Shown here in pieces: positions 9,669 to 19,449 of a stretch of 64,000 nucleotides of DNA. A program made the position numbers and the translations under genes. The first letter of the stretch is position 1, and each line of letters begins with the position of its first letter. The notes beneath the pieces were generated by a model. That model was not told the origin of the DNA and made no database searches. It was given only the letters and a program-made list of their open reading frames with translations. Source of the DNA: CAVUCH01 sp963763095 (GTDB lineage Bacteria; Acidobacteriota; Vicinamibacteria; Vicinamibacterales; JAENWD01); contig CAVXNR010000018.1 of NCBI GenBank assembly GCA_963763095.1, forward strand, positions 124,001 to 188,000. The letters run 5' to 3'.

Positions 9669-10547
9669 ATGACGGAGCACCCGAAGGCACCGAGCGGGCG
9701 GGACATCTGGATGGCGGTACGAGAGGAACTGCGGCTGAACCTGTACCAGCTCCCCTACAGCACCCTGTGCCCGACGGTATACCACGTCTATCTCCATCCC
9801 GAAGACTTCCGGACCATCGAAGGCATCGTACCGCGCCTCGTGACGGAGCTGCATCAGGCGCTCGCCGCGGACGTCGAGCGTTTGAACCGCCGCGTGATGG
9901 GCACGGGGCGCCGGGTGCTCGGCCGCATCCTGCAGCGCGAGGAGATGGCACCCATCGATGTGCCGCCGGATGGATGGGACGTCTCGATCACCGCCGACCA
10001 GGACGGCGACCTCGCGCGCGGGCACCTCGGGATCCTGTCCTCGCTGTCGATGCCGGCACCTGCCGCCTACGCCGGCACCCCGACGACGCGCATCGTCCGC
10101 AGCGTGGTTTCGGGAGGGCGCCGCACGAGCACGACGACCGACGTGCCGCAGGTCACCGCCGAGCGTACCGTGGCCGGAGTAACGCCGGGAGAGCCGGGTG
10201 CGCGCGCGCGTCTGACCTACGAGGACGACCAGGGCCCCCACGAGTTCACGATGCAGAAGGACTCGCTCGTCGTCGGACGGGGCGGCAGCGCGGCCTGGGT
10301 GGACGTGCAGGTCGTGACAACGGCAAAGGTGTCGCGCGAGCATGTCCGCATCCGCCGGGAGCCGTCAGGTCGGTTCGTGATTCAGGACGTCAGCCTGTGG
10401 GGCACGTCCGTGAACGGCGAGCCCTTGCCACCGGCGGTCAAGACCGCTGAAGGCGTGCTGCAGCCAGGCGCCGAGCGTGACCTCCCGCCCCGCGCACGAA
10501 TCGACCTTGCCGAGAAGGTCATGATCCAGTTCGAGGCGGTGCGATGA
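9669..10547 (+). CDS. FHA-domain protein with FhaA-like N-terminal domain
   Basis: 292 residues from the ATG at 9669; a TTG 9 bp earlier is also in frame. Residues about 10-95 (R-E-E-L-R-L-N-L-Y-Q-L, Y-H-V-Y-L-H-P-E-D-F, V-P-R-L-V-T-E-L) resemble the DUF3662 domain at the N-terminus of mycobacterial FhaA. A low-complexity linker follows, then a C-terminal FHA domain (V-V-G-R-G, S-R-E-H-V-R-I, D-V-S-L-W-G-T-S-V-N-G). The final FHA motif is W-G-T rather than the common N-G-T. It is predicted to be a soluble phosphothreonine reader and the first gene of the operon; its stop overlaps the next start (ATGA). By analogy it may dock to the operon's kinase or its substrates. Confidence 0.85.
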   Translation: MTEHPKAPSGRDIWMAVREELRLNLYQLPYSTLCPTVYHVYLHPEDFRTIEGIVPRLVTELHQALAADVERLNRRVMGTGRRVLGRILQREEMAPIDVPPDGWDVSITADQDGDLARGHLGILSSLSMPAPAAYAGTPTTRIVRSVVSGGRRTSTTTDVPQVTAERTVAGVTPGEPGARARLTYEDDQGPHEFTMQKDSLVVGRGGSAAWVDVQVVTTAKVSREHVRIRREPSGRFVIQDVSLWGTSVNGEPLPPAVKTAEGVLQPGAERDLPPRARIDLAEKVMIQFEAVR

Positions 10548-10645
10548 CGGCGGTGCTCTACTGGCTCGGATGGGCGTTCCTGGCAGCGCTCGTCGCGACC
10601 ACGGCGTGGCTGGCTGCTCTCGCGCACGTGGCCGACCATGACTGA
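10544..10645 (+). CDS. 33-residue single-pass membrane peptide
   Basis: Short frame embedded in the operon. Its ATG overlaps the stop of the FHA gene (ATGA at 10544-10547), and its stop overlaps the start of the phosphatase gene by 8 bp. The product begins M-T-A-V-L-Y-W-L-G-W and is almost entirely hydrophobic up to residue 30, so it should form one membrane helix. Overlaps at both ends favour translational coupling and argue that it is translated. No family is recognised. It could anchor the FHA protein or phosphatase, or it may serve only to couple translation. Confidence 0.5.
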   Translation: MTAVLYWLGWAFLAALVATTAWLAALAHVADHD

Positions 10646-12321
10646 GGCGCTCGCGCCCATCACCGGGCCGCTGCTCGCGGCCTACCGGAGCGACCCCGGC
10701 CGTGTTCGGGACAACAACGAGGATCTGCCGCTGGTGGATGCCGCTCGCGGCGTGTACGGCGTGATCGACGGCGTCGGCGGCTCCGCGGCCGGCGAGGTCG
10801 CAGCGGCAATCGCGCGCGATGTCATCCTGCACCGGTTGAGCCGTCCCCTCGGCACGCCAGGCGAGCGCGTGCGCGAAGCCATCGCCATCGCGAACAACGA
10901 GATCTTCAGACGATCCGAGCGCGCGGCCGAACTGCGGGGCATGACCTGCGTGGTCACGCTCTCGATTGTGACGGGTGATCGTCTGACCATCGGGCACGTG
11001 GGCGACAGCCGCCTCTACACGATGAGCCCGCACGGCTTGTCCAAGCTCACGCACGACCATTCGCCGGTCGGCGAGCGGGAGGACGCGCGCGAGATCAGCG
11101 AAATGGAGGCGATGCACCATCCGCGGCGCAACGAACTGTTCCGCGATGTCGGGGGGGCGCTGCACGACAAGGACGAGGACGACTTCGTCGAGGTGATCGA
11201 GGCCGAGTGGGGCCCCGAGTGTGCCCTGCTGCTCTGCACCGACGGCCTGACCGACATGGTGCCTTCTGCGACCGTCGAGCGAATTGTCAGGCGCCACGCA
11301 GGGCATCCACAGCAGGTCGTCGACGCCCTGGTCGACGCCGCGAACGAGGCCGGTGGTCACGATAACGTCACGGTCGTGTACACAGAAGGGGCCGCCTTCG
11401 CGGCGTGGGCGCGCCAAGGCGACACCGGAGCGGGATCGGGAGCGGAGGCTGTCGCTGGGGTCGAACAGCATGGAAACGGGGCACCGACGGCCGGACGTGC
11501 ATCCGCACCGACGGCGGGCCCGGTTCGCCGGGCCGTGCGGCAGATCGGCGCCTTCGCGCGATGGGTGGTCGGCAGCCGGACGACGTGGTTCGCCCTGGGC
11601 GCGCTGGCCGGGGTGTTGGCGACGCTGGGGCTGGTGTGGAACGCTGCCCCTCCCGAAGTTCAGCGGCCCCGCACGCTCGTGGCGGGAGCGGCAACACCGG
11701 ACGCCTTTCAGCAGATCGCGCCCGCGCTCGTGGCGGCGCGGCCTGGGGACACGGTGCGTCTCGAACCCGGGGTGTACGAGGAGCGTATTGTCGTACCTGA
11801 GGGCGTCGATCTGGTAGCGCGCGTGCCCGGCACCGTCACAATCCTCCGGCCGGCCGGGAGCCGTGGGGCCATGGGTGGCCGTTACCCTCAACGGGATGGA
11901 CGGCGGCCGCCTCACGGGCCTTCGCATCGAGTCCAGGCCCGAGGGCCCGGTCGACGTGGGGATCCGTGTGACAGGGCAGGGCCGCACCATCGAGATGGTG
12001 GACGTAATCGGCCCCGTGCAATCCGCCCTCGAACTGCTGCCCTCGGCGAGCGTCGTGCTGCAGGGCAGCGTTCTCGAGGTGCCGGCCGTTGCCGTGCGCG
12101 TCGACGAGGGGGCACACGCGACGCTCACGAACAACATCGTCTCGCGCGTGGGGCGCACCCGCGTTCCCCCGCTGTCCGTTGGAGGGTCAGCGCGCCTGGT
12201 GCTGTCGCGAAACGTGTTTGCCGGGTTCGGTCCGGTGCTCATGGACGGGCCCGGCGCGCCGGGGCATGGCGACGTGAGCGGCAACTTCGTGCTCGTCCCG
12301 CGGCCGAAGGGAGCGCGGTGA
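10638..12321 (+). CDS. PP2C-type Ser/Thr phosphatase with membrane segment and C-terminal beta-helix, frameshifted
   Basis: The catalytic domain (about 15-250) carries the PPM motifs: S-D-P-G-R-V-R-D-N-N-E-D, I-D-G-V-G-G, C-T-D-G-L-T-D-M-V and G-G-H-D-N-V-T, so the metal-binding Asp residues are present. A basic linker leads to a transmembrane helix (W-F-A-L-G-A-L-A-G-V-L-A-T-L-G-L-V, about 317-335). The C-terminal part starts A-A-R-P-G-D-T-V-R-L-E-P-G-V-Y and looks like a right-handed parallel beta-helix of the DUF1565/NosD type, here outside the cytoplasm. A one-base shift near 11865 moves the frame; the continuation (V-A-V-T-L-N-G-M-D-G-G) runs to the stop at 12321. It resembles PstP, which reverses PknB-type phosphorylation, but PstP has no beta-helix. 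Confidence 0.85.
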
Positions 12322-12322
12322 G

Positions 12323-14330
12323 GTGCTCGGCGTGATTCCGGACCAGGCCTTCACGATTGGGGACTACGTCCTGGATCCGACGCCCATCGAGAGCGGGGCG
12401 TTCGGCACCGTGTACAACGCCCGCCGGCGGGCCGACGGCAAACGCGCCGCGCTGAAGCTCGGTCCTGTCGACCGCGGAGCCGGACAGCGCCGACAAGCTC
12501 GCGGCCGAGCGCCGGGGCGCAGAATTGCAGCAGCAGTTCGGGCGCTCGCACGGCATGGTGCCCGAAGTTTACGAGTACGGCGCGCACCACAAGCACTTCT
12601 ACATCGCAATGGAGTACGTCGAAGGCGGCTCCCTGGCGCACCTCATCGCCGCTGGGCCGATGGCGCCAACGGTGGCGGCCAGGCACGCCCTCTGTATTTG
12701 CGAGTTCCTCGACAAGGCACACCAGTTCCTGACCATCGAGGGGGAGCCCGGCAATGCGATCGTGCACGCGGACCTGAAGCCGCAGCACATCCTGCTGCCG
12801 CGGCCGGGCGAGATCCGCGTGCTCGACTTCGGCATTGCGAAGGCCCTCGCCAAGACCCGCCAGGTCACCACGAACATCTGGGGCACGATCTGCTACGCAT
12901 CTCCGGAGCAGCTCGAGTCGGGTGGCGTGAATCCGTACGTCGACTTCTGGTCGCTGGGTGTGATGCTCTACGAGATGGTGGCCGGGCATCGGCCGTACGC
13001 GCAGCACGAGAAGGACAGCCGGCGGCTCGAGCACGCGATCAAGACGAACGAACGGCGGGAGCCGCTGCCCGAGTCGTGTCCGCCGGCCCTCGCGGCCATC
13101 ATCAACAAGCTGCTCGCGTACCAACCCGAGCGCCGGTATCCCAGTGCGGCCGCCATCCGGGCGGACCTGGAGGCGTTCCTTTCAGAGCGCGTGCCGGCGG
13201 CCCTCTCGCAATACGAGGTGCCGCCGACCACCACGATTGCCCGGCCCGAGCTGCCCGCCGCGTTGCCTCCGCTGCCGCCTCCGCTACCGCCTCCGTTGCC
13301 GCCGACCGCGCGATCGCCATCGGACATGGTGCCGCCCACGGATCCACTGCCGCTCACGGGTGTGACGCCGGCGCTCCCCACGCTACCGCTGCAGCACTCG
13401 CCGCAACGGCCGACGCTGCCGTCGCCGCTCCCGGATCCGCCTCCTGATCCGCCTGCGAGGCGCAGGCTCGCCCTGCGCCGTCTTGCGTGGCTGGCCACAC
13501 TGCTCGCCCTCGTGGCCGTGCTCGCGTTCGAGGGCGCCGCCTGGGTGGCCGCCGAGCGGTTCCGGCAGACGGTAGACGCAATCGACGGGCGGACGGTCAT
13601 CGAACGGAAGGGTGACTACGACCGCATCAGCGGCCTGGGCGCGCTGGACCTCGGACTGTCGTGGCGCGTGGATGGACCCCTCCGCGAGCGGCTCGTCTCG
13701 ATCGCCGACGCGGTCATCACGGACTATCGGGGCGAGGAGCCGACGGTCGGCGCTGTCGAGTGGCGTCAGGCGAGCGATGCCCTGCGGTGGGCACAGCAGC
13801 TCGCGCCAGGCGACGCCGCCCTCCGCGCCAGGCAGGTGAACTGCGAGGGACACGAGGCGCGCATCGCCGCACAGCGACAGCCGCGCGGCAGCGCGCTTCG
13901 GCGCCAGCTGTTCGCGACGGCAATCGCCAGGTTCCAGCGCGCCGCGGAACTGGACCCCGCATCCTACGATCCGTACCTCGGAATCAGCCGCACGCAGGTA
14001 TACGGGTTCGACGATGTGGAGGCCGCGACGGCGGCGATCACGGAGGCGGAGAAGCGCGGGTATCACTCGAGCCGCCGCGAGCGGGCACAGCTGGGCGACG
14101 GCTACCTGCGCCGGGCGGAGAAGAGCCGCAGGCTCGCCGGCACCGTGTCGGGCGATCAGCGCCGGCGCGAGCTGGAGAACGCCCATGCGGCCTATGGCCG
14201 ATGTGTGGAGCTGTTCGATCCGATCATCGGGTTCGGCAACGCGGCGCATAACCTGGAGTTCTGCAAGCGAAACCTCACGGCTGTGGCGCACGCGCTCGAT
14301 CTCGATGGCGAGGCCGTGGATGAGCCCTGA
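12323..14330 (+). CDS. membrane Ser/Thr protein kinase-like protein, frameshifted
   Basis: Reconstructed as about 668 residues. The kinase domain (1-265) has a shortened glycine loop (E-S-G-A-F-G-T-V-Y), R-A-A-L-K, catalytic loop H-A-D-L-K-P-Q-H, D-F-G and A-S-P-E-Q. The invariant Asn of the loop (H-R-D-x-K-x-x-N) is His, so activity may be altered or lost. A Pro-rich linker, a transmembrane helix near residue 390 and an extracytoplasmic helical TPR-like region follow (A-I-A-R-F-Q-R-A-A-E-L-D-P). A one-base shift near 12472 separates the first 50 residues (GTG start, 12323 or 12332) from the rest. It lies 1 bp after the phosphatase gene, as in pstP-pkn pairs, so the two probably act on the same targets, perhaps including the downstream PBP. 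Confidence 0.8.
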
Positions 14331-14338
14331 GATGCGGG

Positions 14339-17300
14339 TTGTCGCTCCCCGGTCGCGCGTCGCCGTCCGCACCAGGCCTGGCGGGTCGCAGCGCGCATCT
14401 CGAATTGCTCGGCCTGCTGGCTGCGACGATGGTGGTCGTTCTCGGTCTGACGCTCGCGTACCTCGGGAAGACGGACGCGGCGGGCGATGCTGCGGGCGGG
14501 GGCTCGGGTGTGTCGTCCGCCAATGCGATTAACCTGCGGCAGCTGCAGGGGCCAGGCGACCTCATGCCGGTCCTCGGGATGTTCGAGTCCCCTTTCGAGC
14601 GGCGCGCCGTGGCCGTCGCACTCTACCGGCGCGCGGCGGCGCACGCGGTGCCGCTCGAACATGTCGGCGGCCTGGTCAGGGTCACGATCCCCGCAACCGA
14701 GATCCGCGCGGATCGGCGGTACGTGGAGCTCCGGTCGCGGCTGGAGCGCCGCTCCGGGCTCGAGGGCGTTCCGGTCCTCTCGCCGACGGACCTGGCGAGT
14801 CTGAAGCCGCACGTGATCGTGCGCACGCCGGAGGCGTTTCGCCTGCGCCTGATGACGGCTGCGCTCTGCCTCTTCGCAGCCTTCGGGACCGCGCACGCGT
14901 TCCGGCGGATGCGCGGCACAATCGGCGATCCGGTGGCGCTGCCGGTCGTCCTGCTGGTCTGCGGCATCGGTCTCATGAGCCTGGTGGCGCTCCGCGATCC
15001 GTTGCGCGACACGATGTCCTTCTTCACCTCGGTCACCGGAATCGTCGCCGGGGTGGGTTTGCTGGTCCTGGCCTGCGAGGTCGACCTGGAGGCGTCGCCG
15101 CTGCGCCGCGCGGTGCTCGGGCCACTCGCCGCCGCTGTCGTGCTCGCAACGTTGCTGCTGCTCTTCGGCACAGGGCCGGGAACGAGCGGCGCACGGTTGC
15201 GGCTGCTCGGGTTCCAGCCTGCGGACTTCATCCGGCTGCTCGTGGTGCTCGCGCTCGCCGCGCACTTCGCGCGACGGGGCGAGTTCCTCCGCGAGTACTC
15301 GCAGGAGCCCACGCCGTCGCGCCCGTGGCTGCGTCACGTGAACGTGCCCCGGTGGAAGGACGTGGGGCCCGCGATCGTGAGCCTCGGCATCGTGGTGGCG
15401 TTCTTTTTCCTGCAGCGCGACCTCGGTCCGGCACTGGTGCTCTCGTGCGTCTTCCTGGGCATGTACGGCGTTGCACGGCATCGCGGCGTGCTCGTCGTGG
15501 GCGGCCTCGGCCTCGTCCTCTGCGCATTCGGGGCGGCGTACTGGACCGGCATCCCGGCCACGGTGCGGCAGCGCGTGGCGATCTGGGTGAATCCCTGGAG
15601 CAATGGCGTGCTCGGCGGCGACCAGATCGCGCATGGCCTCTGGGCCCTGGCGACGGGCTCGGCGTGGGGCAGCGGGCTTGGACGGGGAAGTGGCGGGCTT
15701 GTGCCGGCGGGAGACACGGACTTCATCATGACGATTGCCGGCGAAGAGCTCGGGTTCGTCGGGATCGCGGTGCTCGTCGCGCTGTACGCCCTCCTGTGCT
15801 GGCGCTGCGTTCGCGCCGCCGTCCGCGCGCCAGGCGACTACACGGCGCTGGTGGCGCTCGGCATCGCGCTGACGTTCGTGGTGCAGGCCTGCGTGATCGC
15901 GAGCGGCGTGCTCGGACTGCTTCCGCTCTCCGGCGTCGTCACGCCTTTTCTGAGCTACGGCCGGTCGGCCATGCTCGCAAACTTTCTCTCCCTCGGGATC
16001 GTGCTGGCGATCGCCCGCCGGCAAGGACCGATCCGCCCGCAGCTGCAGGCCGCCGTACGCGTCGTCTGTGCGGTGCTGGCCATCGCCGGCGGAGCCGTGC
16101 TGGCCCGTGCGGGCTGGGTTCAACTCGTGGCAGCGAACGCCGTCGCGACTGCCGCCAGCCTCACGGAGCAGAACGATGGCGGCTATCGCTTCGAGTACAA
16201 CCCCCGTCTGCTCGCGGCCGCGCGACTCATCGAGCGTGGCAGTATCTACGATCGCAAGGGGCTGCCGCTGGCGTCCAGCAAGCGTGACGAAATTGCCGCT
16301 GTCCCCGCTCTGTACCGCGCTGCCGGGCTGACCGCCTCCCCATGTCTGGAGGGCGCTCGCTGCTATCCACTCGGTGCGACCGCGTTCCACGTGCTGGGGG
16401 ATTGGACGACGCAGGCCAATTGGGGTGCACCGAATTCGTCATACGTCGAGCGTGACCGCGACATCCGCCTGAAAGGCTTCGATGATCGCCCGCGCGTCGT
16501 CGAAGCGGCCAGTCCGCGAACAGGCGTCAGCACCCGAACCACACTGCGTGACTACGCCGAGGTGCTGCCGCTCGCGCGCGATCGGTTCCGCCGAAATCCG
16601 GCGGCGGTGCGGGCGCTGCTGGCGCGCGACCGCGATGTGCACCTGTCGCTCGACGCGCGCCTGCAGGCGCGCGCGGCCGCGACGCTGCGACAGCGGATGG
16701 ACGCGGCGGGCCACGCCCGCGGCGCCGCCGTTGTCCTGGACGTCGCCAGCGGCGGCGTGCTCGCGTCGGTGAGCTACCCGCAGCCCGCTGTGGGTGGAGT
16801 CGCGCTCGAGCGGGGCTCCACGCCCCGCGCGTCGGGCGCTCGAGCGGACGCGTCGTCACCACGCGGACCCGGATGTGTCGGCCGCCCTCCTCGACCGCGC
16901 GCGGTATGGTCTGTATCCACCGGGGTCCACGTTCAAGATGCTCGTTGCCGCCGCCGCGATGCGCGCGCAGGCGGTTCCGGATGACCGGACCTTTGCGTGC
17001 ATCCGCCTGCCGGATGGCCGCGTCGGGAACTATGTGCGTGGGTGGACCCGGCCGGTTCGTGACGATCCCATGGACCGAATGCCACATGGCCTGGTCGATT
17101 TGCGGCATGGGCTGATCGTCTCGTGCAACGCCTACTTCGCCCAGCTCGCCGCCGCGCTCGGACCGGGGCCTGTGCTCGATGCGGCGACGCTCTTCGAAAT
17201 CGACGTTGCGCGCCCGCAGACCGAGGCGGGGCTGCGGCGCACCATCGCCCACGCAGGCTACGGGCAGGGCGAGGTGCTTGTCTCGCCGCTGAAGATGGCG

Positions 17301-17684
17301 CGGGTGGCCGCCGCCGTGGCACACGACGGTGAGGTCGCGGGCCTCCGATGGTCGAGCGACGGGGACGACCCGCCTGCGCCCGTGAAGCGGCTGCTCCCGC
17401 CGGCCGAGGCGCGAGCGCTCGGGCGTTATCTGCGCGACGCGGTGACGTCGGGGACGGGTCGTACCTTAATGGGGAACCCCGTGGCGATTGCCGGCAAGAC
17501 TGGCACGGCCGAAGTGGATGGTGCGGCCGCCCACTCCTGGTTCGCCGGCTTCGCACCGTTCGGCGCCGATCGCCAGGTGGCGTTTGCGGTCATCGTGGAG
17601 AACGCCGGGTACGGTGCCCGCTCCGCCGCGCCGATTGCGGGCGAGCTGGTGAAGGCAGCCCGGGAACTGGGACTGGTGAAATGA
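14339..17684 (+). CDS. RodA/FtsW-type glycosyltransferase fused to class B penicillin-binding protein, frameshifted
   Basis: One polypeptide of about 1,110 residues. An N-terminal membrane segment and a soluble insert (about 50-155) precede a SEDS module with roughly ten helices (F-L-Q-R-D-L-G-P-A-L-V-L, G-E-E-L-G-F-V-G, F-L-S-Y-G-R-S-A). A bitopic-PBP-like region follows (R-G-S-I-Y-D-R-K-G-L-P-L-A), then a transpeptidase domain with P-P-G-S-T-F-K (S-x-x-K, about 862), S-C-N (about 931) and G-K-T-G-T-A (about 1052). All three catalytic motifs are present. SEDS proteins polymerise glycan strands and class B PBPs cross-link them; here both are joined. A one-base shift lies between 16800 and 16870. 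The start is uncertain: TTG at 14339, or ATG at 14332 if another indel lies near 14370. Confidence 0.88.
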
Positions 17685-18499
17685 ACACGACGGATGTGGC
17701 AGGGCGGATGCGCGCGCTCGGCGGGCGGCTGCACGCGACGGTAAAGCGGTTTTTCGAAAGCCCGGTGGGACCAGACGCGAAGCCGCTCGAGGTTCGCGAG
17801 GCCATGCTCGAAGATGTCGAGAAGCAGGTCACACCGCTCGGGGGTGGCCGTCGCGTCTTCCCGTTTGCCCGGCTGGTGGCGCGCGTCGTCGCGCCGGCCG
17901 GCAGCCGTGGGACATGCGAAGCGACGTTCAGCGACTTCGACGCACGTGTCCGGACGCGGCTCGCCGAGCTGCGGTGCGAGGCCCCGCGCGACCTCGACGT
18001 GCGCGTGGTGGTGCTGAGGAAGACACCGGGCGATTGGGAGACGGGACGGGTGTTCGCGCTCGACTACCGCCGCGCGCCGGAACCCCCGACGCCCGCCACG
18101 GATGAGCCGCGACCCGTGCTGCAGGTCACGCTGCTGGCGGGCACGGCCACGCAGCCTGTCTACACCATCGAGAGCCCGACGGTGCTGGTGGGTCGCGGCC
18201 TGGAGCCCGTCGACCATGCCGGCCGTGTGCGTCGAAACCACGTGGCGTTCGTCGAGGAGGCGAACGATATGGCCGAGACCGTGGGGCGGGCGCATGCGCG
18301 GTTCACGTGGGACCCGGCGGCAGGGGAGTATCGCGTGTTCGACGAAGGCAGCAGCAACGGAACGCGCCTGCTCCGGGGCGGCGCGAGCATCAGCGTGCCC
18401 GCGCGCGACCCGCGGGGCGTCCGCGTGCGATCTGGCGATGAGATTCAGTTCGGCCGTGCGCGGGTACGAATCAAGGTGCGCACGATCGCGGCTGGATGA
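17681..18499 (+). CDS. FhaA-like protein: DUF3662 plus FHA domain
   Basis: 272 residues; the ATG overlaps the PBP stop (ATGA at 17681-17684). The N-terminal region (R-F-F-E-S-P-V-G, P-L-E-V-R-E-A-M-L-E-D-V-E-K-Q-V, G-G-R-R-V-F-P-F) matches the FhaA DUF3662 domain well, better than the first FHA gene of the operon. The FHA domain at about 160-265 has V-L-V-G-R-G, V-G-R-A-H-A-R-F and D-E-G-S-S-N-G-T. In Mycobacterium FhaA binds the phosphorylated pseudokinase MviN and regulates peptidoglycan precursor export. A similar role next to a SEDS-PBP fusion is inferred from family and context only. Confidence 0.88.
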   Translation: MNTTDVAGRMRALGGRLHATVKRFFESPVGPDAKPLEVREAMLEDVEKQVTPLGGGRRVFPFARLVARVVAPAGSRGTCEATFSDFDARVRTRLAELRCEAPRDLDVRVVVLRKTPGDWETGRVFALDYRRAPEPPTPATDEPRPVLQVTLLAGTATQPVYTIESPTVLVGRGLEPVDHAGRVRRNHVAFVEEANDMAETVGRAHARFTWDPAAGEYRVFDEGSSNGTRLLRGGASISVPARDPRGVRVRSGDEIQFGRARVRIKVRTIAAG

Positions 18500-18591
18500 T
18501 CAACGAGCACGATGCAGAGGCCCAGGAACTCGGCGACGGTGGCGCCGTGGCGCCGGTGGTACTTGCGGGCGACTGGCCCCCGGTGACATAG
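18496..18591 (+). CDS. possible 31-residue acidic peptide
   Basis: An ATG overlaps the stop of the FhaA-like gene (ATGA at 18496-18499) and opens a 31-codon frame ending in TAG at 18591, beginning M-I-N-E-H-D-A-E-A-Q-E. No family is recognised. The overlap is the only support, and it could be chance. Confidence 0.25.
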   Translation: MINEHDAEAQELGDGGAVAPVVLAGDWPPVT

Positions 18592-18658
18592 TGGCGCACC
18601 GATGAGCTGACCTCACCGTGTTCGAGTCGGTCCGGGGCGACCGGCGAAAGGGTGGACC

Positions 18659-19198
18659 ATGAAGCGAAGAGCGTTCGTCACATCAGTGTTGGCCGCAGGC
18701 GTGGCCGGGCCGGTCGTTGCGGGTGGCCAGCACGAGCATTCGGTAGTCGACGGTCCGCTCGCGAGCGCCACCGTCAGCTTTGGCGCGTGGCCCGCCGATC
18801 CCGCGGCGCCGTTCGACAGGATGACGCAACCCCCGCCGCCGCCCCCGCCTCCGAATCTGCATGCAGTGGTGCCGCACACCGCGAAGATCAAGGCTGGCGG
18901 GACCGTCAATTACATCATCTCGGGCCTGCACCAGGTGCAGGTCTACATACCGGGCACGACGGTGGACCAGCTTCTCGCAGCGGCCGGGGCTCCTGGGGGC
19001 ACGGTGTCGATCGGCTCGGGTCTGCCGCCGGTGCTCAACGTCGCGGAAGGCCGTGTTTTTCGAGGCATCGTGAACCCCACCGGGGCAGACCGCGTTGAGG
19101 TCGTGCACTTCCCCGACCCTGGTACCTACCTCGTCGTCTGTGGGATCCTGCCGCACCTCGAGGCCGGCATGTACGGCTGGGTGACAGTGCTCCCCTGA
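18659..19198 (+). CDS. secreted plastocyanin-like (cupredoxin) protein
   Basis: 179 residues. The start M-K-R-R-A-F-V-T-S-V-L-A-A-G suggests a Tat-like or Sec signal peptide (cleavage near 23). A run of eight prolines at about 58-65 separates a short N-terminal region from a cupredoxin domain. Type 1 copper ligands are visible: His in I-S-G-L-H-Q-V, then C-G-I-L-P-H-L-E-A-G-M with the usual C-x4-H-x4-M spacing. It should bind copper and carry electrons in the periplasm. The partner is unknown. It stands alone, 160 bp after the FHA operon, and a strong hairpin follows it. Confidence 0.85.
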   Translation: MKRRAFVTSVLAAGVAGPVVAGGQHEHSVVDGPLASATVSFGAWPADPAAPFDRMTQPPPPPPPPNLHAVVPHTAKIKAGGTVNYIISGLHQVQVYIPGTTVDQLLAAAGAPGGTVSIGSGLPPVLNVAEGRVFRGIVNPTGADRVEVVHFPDPGTYLVVCGILPHLEAGMYGWVTVLP

Positions 19199-19228
19199 TG
19201 TAACGCGAGGAATAACGGCAGGCCTGCG

Positions 19229-19268
19229 GGCCGCTCGAGCTCTCCCGCGCCGGGAGGCTCGAGCGGCC
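19229..19268 (+). terminator. strong hairpin after the cupredoxin gene
   Basis: GGCCGCTCGAG (19229-19239) pairs with CTCGAGCGGCC (19258-19268), and an inner CTCCCG/CGGGAG stem extends it to 17 bp. There is no T-run, so it may act as a transcript-end stabiliser or weak terminator. Confidence 0.5.
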
Positions 19269-19366
19269 GCGCGGACCCTGCGGTTGACTTCCCTCCGAGA
19301 TCCCGGTCCTGGCGGAACTCACAACCCGGATACATTTCTTTTACGTTCGAAGCGGACTCTGATCCC

Positions 19367-19425
19367 TTGACCGACCGATTTGGTCTGGGATACGCTCTGG
19401 GCGCGATGTTGAGACTGAGTCTCAA
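19367..19425 (+). promoter_or_regulatory. promoter and Fur-box-like operator of the siderophore receptor
   Basis: TTGACC (19367-19372) and TACGCT (19391-19396) are 18 bp apart and resemble sigma-70 elements. Just downstream, 19409-19425 is a perfect 8-1-8 inverted repeat, TTGAGACT-G-AGTCTCAA, matching the 7-1-7 form of Fur operators. Iron repression of the receptor is inferred. Confidence 0.6.
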
Positions 19426-19449
19426 TATCGTTTTTCCGGAGTGAACCAC

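Noticed and set aside
10365..12284. 639-codon minus-strand open frame
   Set aside because: Antisense to the FHA and PP2C genes, no motif, biased composition.
14192..16390. 732-codon minus-strand open frame
   Set aside because: Antisense to the kinase and SEDS-PBP genes; low-complexity R/H/E translation.
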